Assembly: GCF_050947335.1 (NCBI RefSeq)
Contig: NC_134985.1
Location: forward strand, 17,971,190 to 18,035,189
Length of the DNA: 64,000 bases
DNA from: Megachile rotundata
Taxonomy: Eukaryota; Arthropoda; Insecta; Hymenoptera; Megachilidae
Direction: 5' to 3'
The position numbers and the translations under genes are program-made. The notes below the pieces were generated by a model that worked only from the letters and a program-made list of their open reading frames with translations, ran no database searches and was not told the DNA's origin. The first letter of the stretch is position 1, and each line of letters opens with the position of its first letter. Below, in pieces: positions 34,801 to 47,019 of this stretch.

Positions 34801-36684
34801 CGGTATCCTAGTCCGGCCTCGGAGACGATGCCGGCTTTCTCCAAAGCCAAAGAAGGTAACTTGGATGCAACATATTTTATTTACTAGGATAGGCAAATTT
34901 GTAATATGTAATTTGTTATTCGTTTTAAAGTGTGCCAAGCGGTCGATTCAATGACCAGAGTGATCAAAAGCAACAGTTCAGGACAACGAAACAAGTTCAC
35001 CGAGGGTTTAGACTTCGCGTCGATCGTCGACTGGACGAGCGAACTCAGGCCAAGTATGAAAAAGTTACGCCAAGCGATGGACGGACTATTAAAGACAGCC
35101 AGACTGACGCACTCTGTGTTCAGAGTGCAGGAGGACTCAAAGATGGCTCAGAGAGCTTGCAACGTTCGATACAGACGAGACGTGTGCTTCAGCCAGGCGG
35201 TAAGTTGTATACTTCTTTCTTCATCGATCAATTACCTATAAAATCAATTTTCATCGTAGCTGACCAGTTTGGTGTCCGGGATAATGGCGAAGCTGTGGTG
35301 TCAGAGACCGGACCCGATGTTTCTTTTAATTTTAACCACTCTTGGTCCTCTGGCTTCGTTTGAAGGTCTACTTAGTTATTATGGTGACGAGATAGATATG
35401 TGGGGAGACATGACAGTCGCTATTGAGGACCTGCACACGGTAACGTTCGCGTTAACCAGGTGCGGCATCGAGCAGAGGTGAGCGATACAATTGCACGAGT
35501 CGCACGTTAGGCGACCTAAGTCAAAATGAACAAATGCACCAAATAGGATGTTTAAGGTAGAACATGAAAGTACATCGCACTGCATTTCAGGTTGGAAGGA
35601 AACTGCGGTGTCCCCTTTCAGCAACCCATGCCGCGAGTGGTTGGTTCCCGAGTTGGTCTTACAGTGATGCTTCCAGTGCCAGATGCGATATATTCCTTGC
35701 TACCGTTGGTTCCGTCTTCCAGACAAACAATTTCCTTCAACGTAACTCCAGTCTTCTTCAACGTGGGCATCAACGAAATGGCTTCCCTGGCGGAGAGCCT
35801 CGGCACGACGAAACCTCAGGAGAAGAGCAACATGGATAACTATGAACGTTTGAACGAGTACTATTTACGATTCAAGAAGCTCAATCTACCTAGCGAAACA
35901 GCTTCGACTCGACGTAAGCTTTCAACACCCTTAATTCCCACTAGATGGTTGCTCGCGTATCGACAGTCGCATTCAGCAGCTGCATTGTTTTCGTATTTGG
36001 TTTTCTCGGTGGCGTTATAGTCGGCGCGAGATCGCCGCTTGGTCAAACGTTGGCGGAGCTGTTGACCGATCTAAAGGCGAGCGTTCAGGCCAAGGTAAAC
36101 AAAAACGTGGAAATTTTACAATTGTCCTCTCAAATTTGTCGAAGGATGCGCGGCTTGAGGTTTACCAGCTGTAAAAGCGCAAAGGATCGTACAGGAATGT
36201 CGGTTACGCTCGAGCAGGTGAACATCTTGAGCAGCGAGTACCATTTGGCCGAACACGAATACACTAGAGCGCTCGACTGTATGCGAAGGTTAATCATTTT
36301 TTCTTCTTTCTTCTTTGATAAATTTACTATGTATAACATAGTATACTATATTACTATATATAATAAGTTTATATATTACTATATATAATAAATTTATATA
36401 TTACTATATAATAAGTTTATATATTATTATATATAATAAGTTTATATATTACTACATATAATAAGTTGTCTACTCGGCAGATGAATCATTTTTATTTCAA
36501 TGAAACGTTAGTTTTTTATTTCATATTATTGAAGATTGTTTTCAATTGCAGCGAGGGCTGTCGACGAGAGAATACATGGAAGAACATCGGAATCCGCAAG
36601 TACGCGTTCAACAGTTTACAAATTCCGACATTCCCGAAGCTGTATCGTCCACCGGCGGGAACTTACGGCTCGGCACAAACGTAA
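28878..36684 (+). CDS. INPP4: Inositol polyphosphate 4-phosphatase (INPP4A/B type) with N-terminal PH domain
   Basis: Sixteen exons: 28878-28995, 31249-31404, 31465-31665, 31735-31889, 32329-32501, 32603-32744, 32819-32934, 33025-33111, 33205-33365, 33453-33636, 33705-34855, 34931-35199, 35260-35477, 35591-35913, 36021-36288 and 36552-36684. They sum to 1284 residues with all phases closing. The enzyme removes the 4-phosphate from PI(3,4)P2 on endosomal and plasma membranes and damps PI3K signalling. A PH domain (EGILYVRERQEGFFRRS, LERWCRLRGNLLFYF, SWLQALQLASYECM) precedes a C2 domain (EISLACDNLLCDGHG to GFLTINAWNLE). The catalytic CX5R loop, CKSAKDRTGMS, is near residue 1202 (nt 36170-36193). 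The C-terminus KYAFNSLQIPTFPKLYRPP is typical of the family. Exon 11 carries a long acidic/Asn-rich insert. Intron 1 (2.25 kb) is the largest. Vertebrate INPP4A isoforms often lack the PH part. Confidence 0.95.
31960..32145. repeat. Two-copy tandem repeat in INPP4 intron 4
   Basis: A block of about 85-90 bases (gatgctgacacaatgctgaa ... ggatattgaagtgttactct) occurs at 31977 and again at 32067 with few changes. Further tga/gat(a/g)ctgaa-like degenerate units extend to about 32270. Confidence 0.8.
36335..36465. repeat. AT-rich minisatellite in the last INPP4 intron
   Basis: About five copies of a unit close to tatattactatatataataagttta occupy most of the intron between the last two exons. Confidence 0.85.
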
Positions 36685-37611
36685 AACGATATAGCCGTTT
36701 CGTCGCTTCGGTGTACCGGAATTCTGTAACTCGGCTCAAGCTCGAAGGAAAAGGACCCTTGCTCTTCGTTTGCGACGGAATCCCCGAGACAGAAGAGCAA
36801 CAAAGGGTGGCATTTAACCGAAACCACGAGTCACGACGCAGGACGATGAAAGAACGCGTTTTTATCTCGTTTCTGTACATAGGATTTTACTCGACAGAGA
36901 AAACTGTAGATTAGACGAAACGTCGATACAAGTTTTCACGAGCCAACGATTGCCATTAACCGTACACGGTCCTGTATAACGAATAAGGATCAGAGGGTGC
37001 CGGAGGGTAAAACTCTCGATTCGTCGCGTTAGATGAATTAGCAAAACGCGCGTTCCTTCCTTTTCGGTAGAAGCGTAGGAACTTAGAACCCTGTTTCAGG
37101 GTACAAGTTGTTTAAATAAATTATTGACCTCGCATGACTTCTTTCGTCATTTTCCCACCCATTTCTATCCGTTCGTCCCACCGGTGTTTCCATCGAACTT
37201 CATTCTTGTCCTCAAGAAGTTTGATGGAAAAAAATTCGAGAAACGGACGCGGAAGAAAAGCGAGGGACCAAGCAATAATGGTAGTTAAGTACCGTAATAG
37301 ATAAGAGGGCGAAAGGGAGAGGGGAGAAAAGTGGGGATAAAGGGCCGCTGGTATAAGGATGCATCGAGGGCGCAGCTTGCAGGCACGAGACAATACACGC
37401 TCGCGTGGAGTTGACCGACTGTTGCCGAACACCTGCTCCCTGGGCCGTTTACCCCCAACCTTTTATGGAAAGGACGATATAAAACTGGTAGGGCAGCTGC
37501 CGCTTGGGCCAGTAAGCTCTCGATGTTCGAACCTCGCGCGCGTTACGTTGAAATTCGAAATTGTGCAAGGTTCATCGATAGAAAAATCGTGGAGCAATCC
37601 GCGTGGACAAG
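36685..37611 (+). other. Intergenic region between INPP4 and the scabrous-like gene
   Basis: No gene is supportable. The first half is probably INPP4 3' UTR, with one AATAAA-like string near 37116 (aaataaatt). 37350-37611 is GC-rich and probably promoter or 5' UTR of the next gene. Confidence 0.45.
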
Positions 37612-40600
37612 ATGAGGCGCGAAGCGTGGTCCTGGTGGTTCATCGTCGTGCTCAGTGTTGTGCAAAAAGAAACTCGCGGAGAAGACGTCGCGTTCGACGC
37701 CTTCGACGCGATAAGATCGCTAAGAGAACAAGTGAACGCTCTGCTCGATCATCGTCAACAGGATTACGATAAATTGGAGAGCAGTCTGAAACGCGCGATC
37801 GAAAAGAATACAGAGTTGTTCGTCCTCAAGGACGAGGTGAAGCAACTCAGGTAATTGTAATGAAAGCTATAGAGGATGGACGTTGACCATATTTTTCGTT
37901 TCTGATTAACTTGATTTTATGTGGAGATAAGAATGTTGACTATATCGACCTTCTAAGTTTACATTTTTTTATTAAACTTGTCTGTTTTCAAGAAGTGTAA
38001 ACACAGGATGGGGAAGTAGATGTTGACTGTATAGACTCTCTAAGTTTAAGTTTACATTTTTGATTCATTTGAGGACTGTTTTTAAAAAATGTGAACACTA
38101 GCTGAGAAAGTAGATGAATGTAGACTATGTCGACTCTTTTTCAGTTTAAGTTTGCAATTTTTATTAATTCAGTGACTGTTGTCTGTTTTCAAAAAATATG
38201 AATACTAGCTGGAAAAGTAGATGAATGTGGACTATGTCGACTCTTTTTCAGTTTAAGTTTGCAATTTTTATTAATTCAGTGACTGTTGTCTGTTTTCAAA
38301 AAATATGAACACTAGCTGGGAAAGTAGATGTATGTGCACTATGTCGACTCTCTAAGTTTAAGTTTATAATTTTTATTAATTCAGTGACTGTTGTCTGTTT
38401 TAAAAAAATATGAACACTAGCTAGGAAAGTAGATGAATGTGTACTATATTGACTCTCTATGTTTAAGTTTATAATTTTTATTAATTCAGTGACTGTTGTT
38501 TGTTTTAAAAAATTGTGAACACAAGCTGGGAAAGTAGATGAATGTAAACTATATCGACTCTCTAAGTTTAAGTTTATAATTTTTATTAATTCAGTGACTG
38601 TTGTCTGTTTTCAAAAATTGTGAACACAAGCTGGGAAAGTAAATGAATGTGTACTATGTCGACTCTCTATGTTCAAGTTCACAATTTTTATTAATTCGGT
38701 GACTGTTGTCTTTTTTTAAAAAAAGTATGAACTCAATCTAGAAAAGTAGACGAATATCTACATTGGCTCTCAAAGTTTAAGTTCACATTTTTTAATTTTC
38801 CAAAAAAGTGAAGCATTCAAAAAACCATCAAACATCAACTATACCAAACTTCCAACTTTACGTTTACGTTTTTAATTCGAATATTTGTTGATTAGAAAAG
38901 AAGTGATCGCCCTACGAGGTGGTGGTAACGGAAACGAAGCGAAGAACGAAAGACTACGAGTACGATGGCTAGGAAACGCGGTGACGGAGCTTCAGGGCGA
39001 AGTGGCGGAGGTTCTCCGTGCAAGGAACGCGAGCGAAGAACTGGCGGAGAGATCCAGACTGAGAGGAGAGCTGGCACTGGTGAGGGGTGACGTTGGAGCA
39101 GTCGGCAGAGGAATCCGAAATCTCGGCGGTAGAATCGCGAAGATCGAAGCGGTTCTGGGGACCATTCGAGTGGACATCGCGGCGGTCAAGGAACGCATCG
39201 GCCTGCTTTCTCGCAGCTGCGCCGATATCGCCAGTCAGGTAACGTCTCACGATCGCTCGTTTCTCCTTTCGATCCCCGAACCTCGCTTTCCCCCTTAATC
39301 CGCATTTTTTTCTCTCTTTTTACGCCGCCATTCGCTTCTTTCGTTCACCTGCTGCTCGTGCCCGATCGATCGCGCATCTGCCACGATTCCGCGTTCTTCT
39401 CTCTCTCCTTCTCTCGCGTTCATCAGAAACATTCTGCGTTGAAGATATTAAGTCTCTAATTTATAAATTTTCTATGCGAAATTCTTAAAACCGCAATTTT
39501 CTTAATTTCTGAATTTCCACACACCAAAATTGTTAACACCTTGCTCTATTTTGACGCACTCGTACCTCGGTTGTGATCAATTTTACTCAAATTTTTAATA
39601 CGCTTCAATTTCAGTTCAGTTCAGTTGGAGTTCAAGTCCAATTATAATTTGCATAGTCAACCATTGTATAATTACATTGACATAACATTTTTAATTTTTT
39701 TGTCTGTATTAATATTGTAGCTGTAATTATTTCTGACTGACGCATTTGACAAATAAGCCATAGTGCAAAGGGTTAAATTCTCAAATTAACCCCTTCTGAT
39801 TTATTTAACTATAAATTGCTACAACATTAAAACGAACAAAGAAAATTAAAATGTTGTATTTCATATTCAGGGATCCTTGATAATGCAACTTACAGTTGGA
39901 CTTAAATTTCAACTTGAAGAATGTTCAAAGTTTGAGTATGGTTTGTCACAATTTGTGCTATAAGTTCATCACGAGTGAGACTCGTTAAAGTACAAAAAGA
40001 AGTTTCAAAATTTATAAATTTTTGATAATGTCAATTGTACAAATCAATTCTGTAATTCTCTAATTCCGAGTAACTGGAATTTTCAGTTGCCCAAATTCTT
40101 AAATTCCAAGGATTCATAAGTTCTCAAGTTTCTCAACTTCGGCCCAAGGGATGCCAGATTTGCCGTGGAGTGTGCAGCGTTCCAAGACAGCTGCGGGAGT
40201 GGTAGTAGGAAGTCAGCCACGATAAGTCGTGGGTTAGGCCAAAACGCGGCCAACCGACGCGGCTAGGGAACACCTGCTCGCGACCTTATGCCTCGCGCGT
40301 ACCTCCGCCTCGCAGCTGTCCAACGACCCTCGTTTCGCTCGGCCGCCGCGCCCGTATTCCACGCTTTTCTTTCTTCGATCGTTTACCGTCCCTTTACCTT
40401 CTTCTTCGCAATCGTACTAATTCGAGTACGATTGTTTCTTCGAGTCGATCCACTTCTACAGTTTACTGTCTCTTTACCTTCTTCTTTGCAATCGTACTAA
40501 TTTGAGGGGGATGTCCCACTTGGACGCGTCCCGATTCGCCGCGTTCCAATTCGAAGCGGTTAGGTTAGGTTAGATAAGGTTAGATAGTCTCTGCTTTGAA

Positions 40601-42104
40601 TTGGAACGCGTCCAATCGGCATCGCTTCGAATCGGGACCGTCCAATCGGTCCAAGTGGGCATCACTCTAATTCGAGTACAATTGTTTCTTCGAGTCGACC
40701 TCTACCGTTTACCGTCTCTTCACCTTCTTCTTTACAATCACACTAATTCGCAAATGCAAATTTCAGCTGAGTACGGTGCAGATCGAAGTAAAATCCCTGC
40801 GGTGCGAATCGTCGGACAGGAATTCTGGAATCCGCAGAGACAAAGAAGAGAAAAAGGGCGGAAGGGAGCTGACAGAAGAGGAGGCAACGAATCGAGTCGA
40901 TCGGCGAGCAGATTACGAAATACAAAGCGGATTCGCGAAGAGACATCGAACGAGAGTCGTCGACCGTCTGAAGAGTCTAGAACGCAAAGTCTCGTCGGCG
41001 GCGCGGAGACGAATCGCGTTGGAGAAGCGCGTAGCGTACGAGACCGAGCGATGGTCCACGTTGAACGATCGCGTGGACGGTTTAGAGAAAGTCCAAGTAG
41101 AATTGTCGCGACAGGTTTCGAACGCTAGCGAGAACGCGACGTCGACGAAGATGCTCGGTGAATCACTAGGATCGCGGCTGATCGAGTGGCTAAGAAGCCT
41201 GGAGGAAGCCGTCGAGGCTAAGGACTCGTCGACGAAGAGGGAGATAGCGCGTCTGGATGCGAACGCCGCGAGAAAAGCGGCGGAGCTGTCGTTGACTAGG
41301 GAGGAGCTCGGTAATCTGCGTCGCACGGTGCAAGCTTTGAGCGTGAGCGCGTCGAAGCTGCAGGAAAGAAGCGACGAGCAGCGAGAGGCGATCGATCGCT
41401 TGAACCGATCGAGTGTTTCAGAGGTGTCTGTCTCATTCGACGAGGCGGAGCGACTGGACGACAAGTATCACTTGATAGGTGACGATCTTCCGGCGAACTG
41501 CGATCAGGGGAAGAGCGAGGACGGTCCGAGGCTGTTAAGAACGACGGGCAAGCAACGTTCGAAGCCGATGCTGGCGTTCTGTCGCAAAGGGTGGATCGTC
41601 GTTGCTCGAAGGATTGATGGGAGTTTGGACTTCGATCGCAGTTGGAACGACTACTCTGTAGGCTTCGGGTCGCCGGTCAGCGAGTACTGGATCGGCAACG
41701 AGATGCTTCACCGCCTCACGCGGGATAACTGCAGCAGCTTGCGAGTGGACTTGTTAGACATCTACGGAGAACGGTGGCGGGCCGAGTACGAACGCTTCGC
41801 AGTTGAATCTAAGGAAACCGGCTACAAATTAAGGATTTACGGCTATCGTGGAAACGCGAGCGACGCGCTGTCTTATCAGAACGGCATGCCTTTCAGCGCC
41901 AAGGACCTCGACATGGACGCCAGCGCGACCCACTGCGCCAGAAACTACCATGGCGGGTGGTGGTTCAGTCGGTGCCAGCACGCCAATCTGAACGGCAAAT
42001 ATTCGTTGGGTCTGACGTGGTTCCGCTCCGACAGCGATCGGTGGATGTCGGTCGCCTCTGTGGAAATGTCGATCCGTCGCGACCCTGACTGTCGAGCGCG
42101 GTAA
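37612..42104 (+). CDS. sca: Secreted coiled-coil fibrinogen-domain protein, scabrous-like
   Basis: Three exons: 37612-37850, 38896-39238 and 40767-42104, 639 residues. The ATG at 37612 starts a signal peptide (MRREAWSWWFIVVLSVVQ). Residues from about 27 to 440 are Arg/Glu/Leu-rich heptad-like sequence typical of a long coiled coil (RSLREQVNALLDHRQQDYDK, LRVRWLGNAVTELQGEVAEV). The C-terminal fibrinogen-like domain, about residues 465-639, shows GWIVVARRIDGSLDFDRSWN, GFGSPVSEYWIGNEMLH, YQNGMPFSAKDLDMD and the CARNYHGGWWFSRC pair. This order matches Drosophila scabrous, a secreted modulator of Notch signalling in bristle and eye patterning. Other fibrinogen-related proteins remain possible. Introns 1 and 2 are filled with tandem repeats and MITE sequence. 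Confidence 0.8.
38060..38800. repeat. 105-bp tandem repeat, about seven copies, in scabrous-like intron 1
   Basis: The string attaattcagtgactgttgt recurs at about 105-base steps (near 38164, 38271, 38376, 38481, 38586 and 38691). Between copies lie phrases like ctgggaaagtagatgaatgt and tcgactctctaagtttaagt. Outer copies are more diverged than inner ones. Confidence 0.9.
39533..39776. mobile_element. TTAA-flanked MITE, copy 1 of a family shared with 52322-52546
   Basis: The element starts TTAACACCTTGCTCTATTTT and ends CATAGTGCAAAGGGTTAA. Internal sequence (gttcaagt/ccaattataatttgcatagtcaac, tttttgtctgt) is shared with the copy near 52.4 kb. It is about 244 bases long with no coding capacity, in the second intron of the scabrous-like gene. 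Confidence 0.8.
39800..39995. repeat. Diverged single copy of the 250-bp Ddr-intron repeat
   Basis: The stretch aaagaaaattaaaatg ... tattcaggg-atccttga ... gaagaatgttcaaagtttgag ... catcacgagtgagactc parallels the 250-bp unit at 19985-20740. It directly follows the MITE ending at 39776. Confidence 0.75.
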
Positions 42105-43100
42105 CGATGCCGATACCGAACCTCCCTCTCGATGCCAAAGACTTTTCAGCGATGCCGTCCAACTCCGACCACGATCGATCTTGATCAACGTTCGCTTCGT
42201 TAACGCGTTAGTTAACGAGTCGAACGAGCTTCGTTGTTTGTGAAGACTTCGGTCACTCGATCGTACTTCTTTTTATAACCAGGGCCCGACTACCTCGTTT
42301 CGGAGTTAAATTTGGTCAATCTATCGATGTGTGATTTTGTGGATTTAAATATATTTTTAAGGGAGTCAGGATTTTGATGATCTTGAGATATGTTAAGATG
42401 AGATGATTTGAGGTATATTAAGATGAGATGGTTTGAGGTATATTAAGATGAGATGGTTTGAGATGTATTATTGTATTGGCCGGATTCTTCTGGTTTTTTA
42501 GACAGTCACAGAAATATGTATACTGTAAAATTTTACATATGTAGTCTTCAGATGTATTGGCCGAGTCTATCTTGTATAAAGAAATATGATATGGAGTGTA
42601 CAGTTTTAAGTTGCAACTTAATTACTGAACTCTTTATATCATTGAATGTATATATTCAAAGAAGAACAGAGATATATTTGAAAATATAACTGATTTTGTT
42701 TAGCTATTCTCTTCATCTATATTAGAGTATGTACATCATTTTAAAAAATCATCTTATCTATCCACACACACAATATCCAAATTCAATGTTCTTTTAAATG
42801 AAGTCGCACGTGAAAAAATATTCTACTTTATTCTTGTAGATTCACACTATGTATATGTATATGTATACAGATTCCTGTAAATCTGTATATGATAACTACG
42901 TTATACGTCTTACTTCTTCCATCAAGAACGGTCCTCGACTTCCAAAATCATATAACAATTTTATTACAAGATAACAATATCACATCGATAGGTTCGCCTC
43001 AAATTCTATCTAAGAACGTTTCACTCATATGTACTTGTACAATGTTGCGACGAACATCGCAGTTAAATAAAGAGTTAACTCTGTTCTCAGTGTTTGATCA
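42105..43100. other. Intergenic region after the scabrous-like gene
   Basis: The scabrous-like 3' UTR lies here. A three-copy 25-bp repeat (gatgagatggtttgaggtat-like) spans 42396-42470. The rest is AT-rich without a supportable gene. Confidence 0.5.
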
Positions 43101-43114
43101 CCTTTTCTAATCCT

Positions 43115-43830
43115 TCTCGCAATATGTCATATGTCTATATATGCTGTGTATCATATGTCATTTGTCATATGTCCATGTATGCTATGTATCATATGTCATA
43201 TGTCATATGTCTATGTATCTCTATGTGTCATATGTTATATGTCTATATATGTTTGTGTATCATATGTCATATGTCATATGTCCATGTATGCTATGTATCA
43301 TATGTCATATGTCATATGTCTATGTATCTCTATGTATCATATGTCATTTGTCATGTGTTCATGTATGCTATGTATCATATGTCATATGTCTATGTATCTC
43401 TATGTATCATATGTCATGTGATCATGTATGCTATGTATCATATGTCATTTGTCATATGTCTATGTATCTCTATGTATCATATGTCATGTGATCATGTATG
43501 CTATGTATCATATGTCATTTGTCATATGTCTATGTATCTCTATGTATCATATGTCATTTGTCATGTGATCATGTATGCTATGTATCATATGTCATATGTC
43601 ATATGTCCATGTATGCTATGTATCATATGTTATATGTCATATGTCATATGTCTATGTATGTCTATATATCATATGTTATATGTCATATGTCCATGTATGC
43701 TATGTATCATATGTCATATGTCATATGTCTATGTATGTCTATATATCATATGTCATATGTCTATACATGTATATTTATGTATCATATGTCATATACCTAT
43801 ATATATATCTACATATCACAATGTCTCATA
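43115..43830. repeat. CATATGT-rich satellite array
   Basis: About 700 bases of the units tcatatg, tctatgtat and ccatgtatgctatgta combine into larger repeats, for example blocks of about 60-70 bases beginning ctatgtatcatatgtcat. The sequence is rich in the palindrome CATATG. The long open frames across it (Met/Tyr/Val/Cys/His only) are a consequence of the repeat. It abuts the 3' end of the zinc-finger gene. Confidence 0.92.
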
Positions 43831-43853
43831 CATTAACGAACTCCTTACGCGGG

Positions 43854-45606
43854 TCACCGTCGTCGCTGCACTTCACCCTCCGTCCCCCGTACCCTACATC
43901 GCTTCTCATGAACGAACAAACTCCCAGAGTTTCCATAACAAGACCCACACGTCTTGCACACAAACGGTTTCTCCCCCGTATGCGTATACCCATGCTCGAT
44001 CAGATATTTCCGTCGATAGAAAGATTTCCCACAAATGTCGCAGCGATAGTTCGCTTCACCTGTGTGCGACCTCAAATGATACTTGAGGCCGTTCGAGGAC
44101 GCGAACGTCGCACTGCAGACGTGACACACGAACCTTTTCTCTCCTGCGTGGATTCTCTCGTGCCTTTTCGCGTAACTAGGTATCGCGAATCCTTTGCCGC
44201 AGTGTCCGCACTGGTACGGCTTTGCGCCATTGTGTGATTTTAGATGAAATCGCAGGCCGGACTTTGAGACGAATGTTTTACTGCAGACGTCGCAGAGGTA
44301 ACGTTTCTCTGTGGCTTCGACGCTTTCGGGTACACTTTGATCTTTTTTATTTTGGGTGTTATTTTGTGTGTTGATAGTTTGTTGTTTTAAGGGTAGGTTT
44401 GTAGGGTTGCTTATTTCGGTTTCGTCGATCAAGTGGTCTTCGAACCTCCAGGTTTCAACCCTTGATGGCTCGGATTCTCCCTCTTTGGCTGTTGCCAAAG
44501 TTCGACCCTCTTGCTGAAAACTCGTTTCGTGATTCTTTGATTCTATTTCGATCTCCTTCGGTTCTACTTCCTTCTCCTTATATTCTATTTCATTTCTATT
44601 ATTTTCCTTAGGTCGTATTTCGATGTCAGTCTGTACAGCTCGATCCTACATACAGAAGAGGACTATTAATTGTTTTGTAGGAGATAAGAACGCAAAACTT
44701 ACTTGAAGTAAAACTCTATCCAATCCATTCGATTTCCTCCAGTAAGGAGATTCATAACGCGATCGCAGAGCGAGTTCCGATCTTCTGCACCGCTCACGGA
44801 ACTCGTAGGCGATCGTCAGCTTCTTTCTGCACTGCTCGCAAACCGCTTTCGGTAGCCTGTCATCCTCGAACAGCTGATGGAGTAAATTATGATAGTAAGA
44901 GTAAATTATAATAGCAAGAGTAAATTATAATAGCAAGAGTACATTATAACAGCAAGAGTAAATTGTAATAGCAAGAGTAAATTGTAATAGTAAGAGTAAA
45001 TTATAATAGCAAGAGTAAATTATAATAGCAAGAGTAAATTATAATAGCAAGAGTAAATTATAATAGCAAGAGTAAATTATAACAGTAAGAGTAAATTGTA
45101 ATAGCAAGAGTACATTATAACAGCAAGAGTAAATTATAATAGCAAGAGTAAATTATAATAGCAAGAGTACATTATAACAGCAAGAGTAAATTATAATAGC
45201 AAGAGTAAATTATAACAGCAAGAGTAAATTATAATAGCAAGAGTAAATTATAATAGCAAGAGTAAATTATAATAGCCAGAGTAAATTATAATAGCAAGAG
45301 TAAATTATAATACTAACAGTAAATTATAATAGTAACAGTAAATTATAACAGTAACAGCAAATTAAAATACTAACAGCAAATTACAATACTAACAGTAAAT
45401 TATAATACTAACAATAAATCACAATACTAACAGTAAATCATAACAATACCAGTAAACATAATCAAATGTAAAGATTCTCTAAAGAGACTCACCGTGACGG
45501 GACAACAGTCCAGAATACGAGAACGCAAGCGTTCGGAAGCTTCACCCTTGCTAAATATCGACGTCAAACGCGCTTGGACGCGAAGGCAGAGCCTGCACTC
45601 GTTCAT
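43854..45606 (-). CDS. ZAD-domain C2H2 zinc-finger protein
   Basis: Three minus-strand exons: 45493-45606, 44703-44873 and 43854-44645, 358 residues. The N-terminal zinc-finger-associated domain (ZAD) is split over exons 1 and 2. Its zinc ligands are ECRLCL (about residues 4 and 7) and AVCEQCRKKL. A Glu/Lys-rich linker follows. From about residue 211 come five fingers, starting CDVCSKTFVSKSGLRFHLKS, CGHCGKGF, CHVCSATF, CDICGKSF and CKTCGSCY. The last has Cys instead of the final His (HEKRC), a C2HC variant. ZAD proteins are insect-expanded DNA-binding regulators. The target is unknown. The ZAD-splitting intron carries a minisatellite. Confidence 0.9.
44880..45440. repeat. 19-bp minisatellite in the intron splitting the ZAD
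   Basis: About 29 copies of agtaaattataatagcaag with variants (tacattataacagcaag, taacagtaaattataatac). The last copies toward 45440 are the most diverged. Confidence 0.93.
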
Positions 45607-46379
45607 CTCCAACGATCGTCTCTTTATACGTTCGATCGATTTGACTAACCACCAATCTCGTTTCCCGAGACTTATGGACGCTAAAACTCGTCCGTGTTCG
45701 ACCTTCTTCGTTGCGCGACGCTTCGCGAATGCACGAGCTCCCTCGGGATTGACGTGCTACCCTTTCGGCTCCTCCCTACTATTCCTGAGTTCCCGCTGAG
45801 GCGAGGACGTGTGTAATTACGACTGTAATCATATACTTTCTGATTTTGTTTTAAAACATAGATAATTGGTAACTTTATCAGAAAACTGTATCTCTGATTT
45901 AATAGTGAAGTTGTTTCGTTCGAAGGTGTATAAAGAATTTTTTCTTTTTAACCCCTTAACAAGTTAATTAACTTTGATGCATAGATTACATGACTACAAA
46001 AATGTATCTTGTCTAAAGGTCCTAAATTTTCAAAATTCCAAAATATAAGTTTGAAGTATAAAATTTAATTGTAACATAAATTCGTTCGGTCGTATCATGT
46101 CTCTGTAACATTTAATTTATTACTGCGCTTTTGGAACTTAATTAAAAGTACTGTTACTTATCAAATTTTCTAATGCAGAAAAATATGTATGAGCTCTTTG
46201 TACTCGAAAATATTTTTGTCGGTTGTCAAATTTTCTAATTGAAAAGTTTGGTGAATTTGTTTGAACTTATCTATAGTTTTATCTGTCACTATTGTCTCGC
46301 TATGTTTAGCGTCATCTTTCGAATGCAGAGTTGAATTTAAGGAAAGAATTTATTACAAAATTAATGTATGACGATACTA

Positions 46380-46560
46380 AATATGACGCTCCTGAATATA
46401 ACAATATTAAATATATAATATTGTTACTAAACATGTCACTAAATATAACAATATTAAATATAAAATACTGTTACTAAATATATCACTAAATATAGCAATA
46501 TTAAATATAACATCCCTAAATATAACACTAATAAATATAACAAACTTAAAGAATAGTAGC
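46380..46560. repeat. AT-rich tandem repeat of aatataacaatatta units
   Basis: Irregular copies of ctaaatataacaatattaaa, about 15-40 bases apart. No coding capacity. Confidence 0.75.
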
Positions 46561-47019
46561 AAAAGAATAATAGCAAGTATCAGGAACATGAAAGAAGTCA
46601 GAAACTCGACGTACGTCGGTTCTTTATTATTGCACATCCTCCGAAAGGAATAATACACGAATTTGTATACAGTTACACCGAGACGATCGAACAACGGTCT
46701 AATTATTAATCGAGGGAAAAAAAGGTCGGTCGTAGATCGCTTACGCTTAAACGCGAAACACATACAACGAAGAGAGTAATCGTTCGTTATTCCGTTGAAC
46801 GCGTGCTTCTCGCTACGGAAAATCTATCGATGATCCTTTTACGTGCGCGTATACACGGAATAACGTCGTCGAGGTAACGGCGTCCAGCGAGACAAAACAT
46901 CGCGATCGTAATATTAGAACGATGGCTAAAATGGACATCTTTCTTCCGAACGAATAGCCTAAGTTTCGTTCGAACGAATAGAACGCCATCGTTCGAACAA
47001 ATTACATGTAACATCTACT

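Noticed and set aside
43094..44086. 330-codon plus-strand open frame of Tyr/Val/Ile/Cys/His/Met
   Set aside because: It is the translation of the CATATGT satellite and then runs antisense through the zinc-finger exon. Composition is repetitive and other frames are equally open.
44880..45440. Possible CRISPR array
   Set aside because: A head-to-tail 19-bp minisatellite without spacers.
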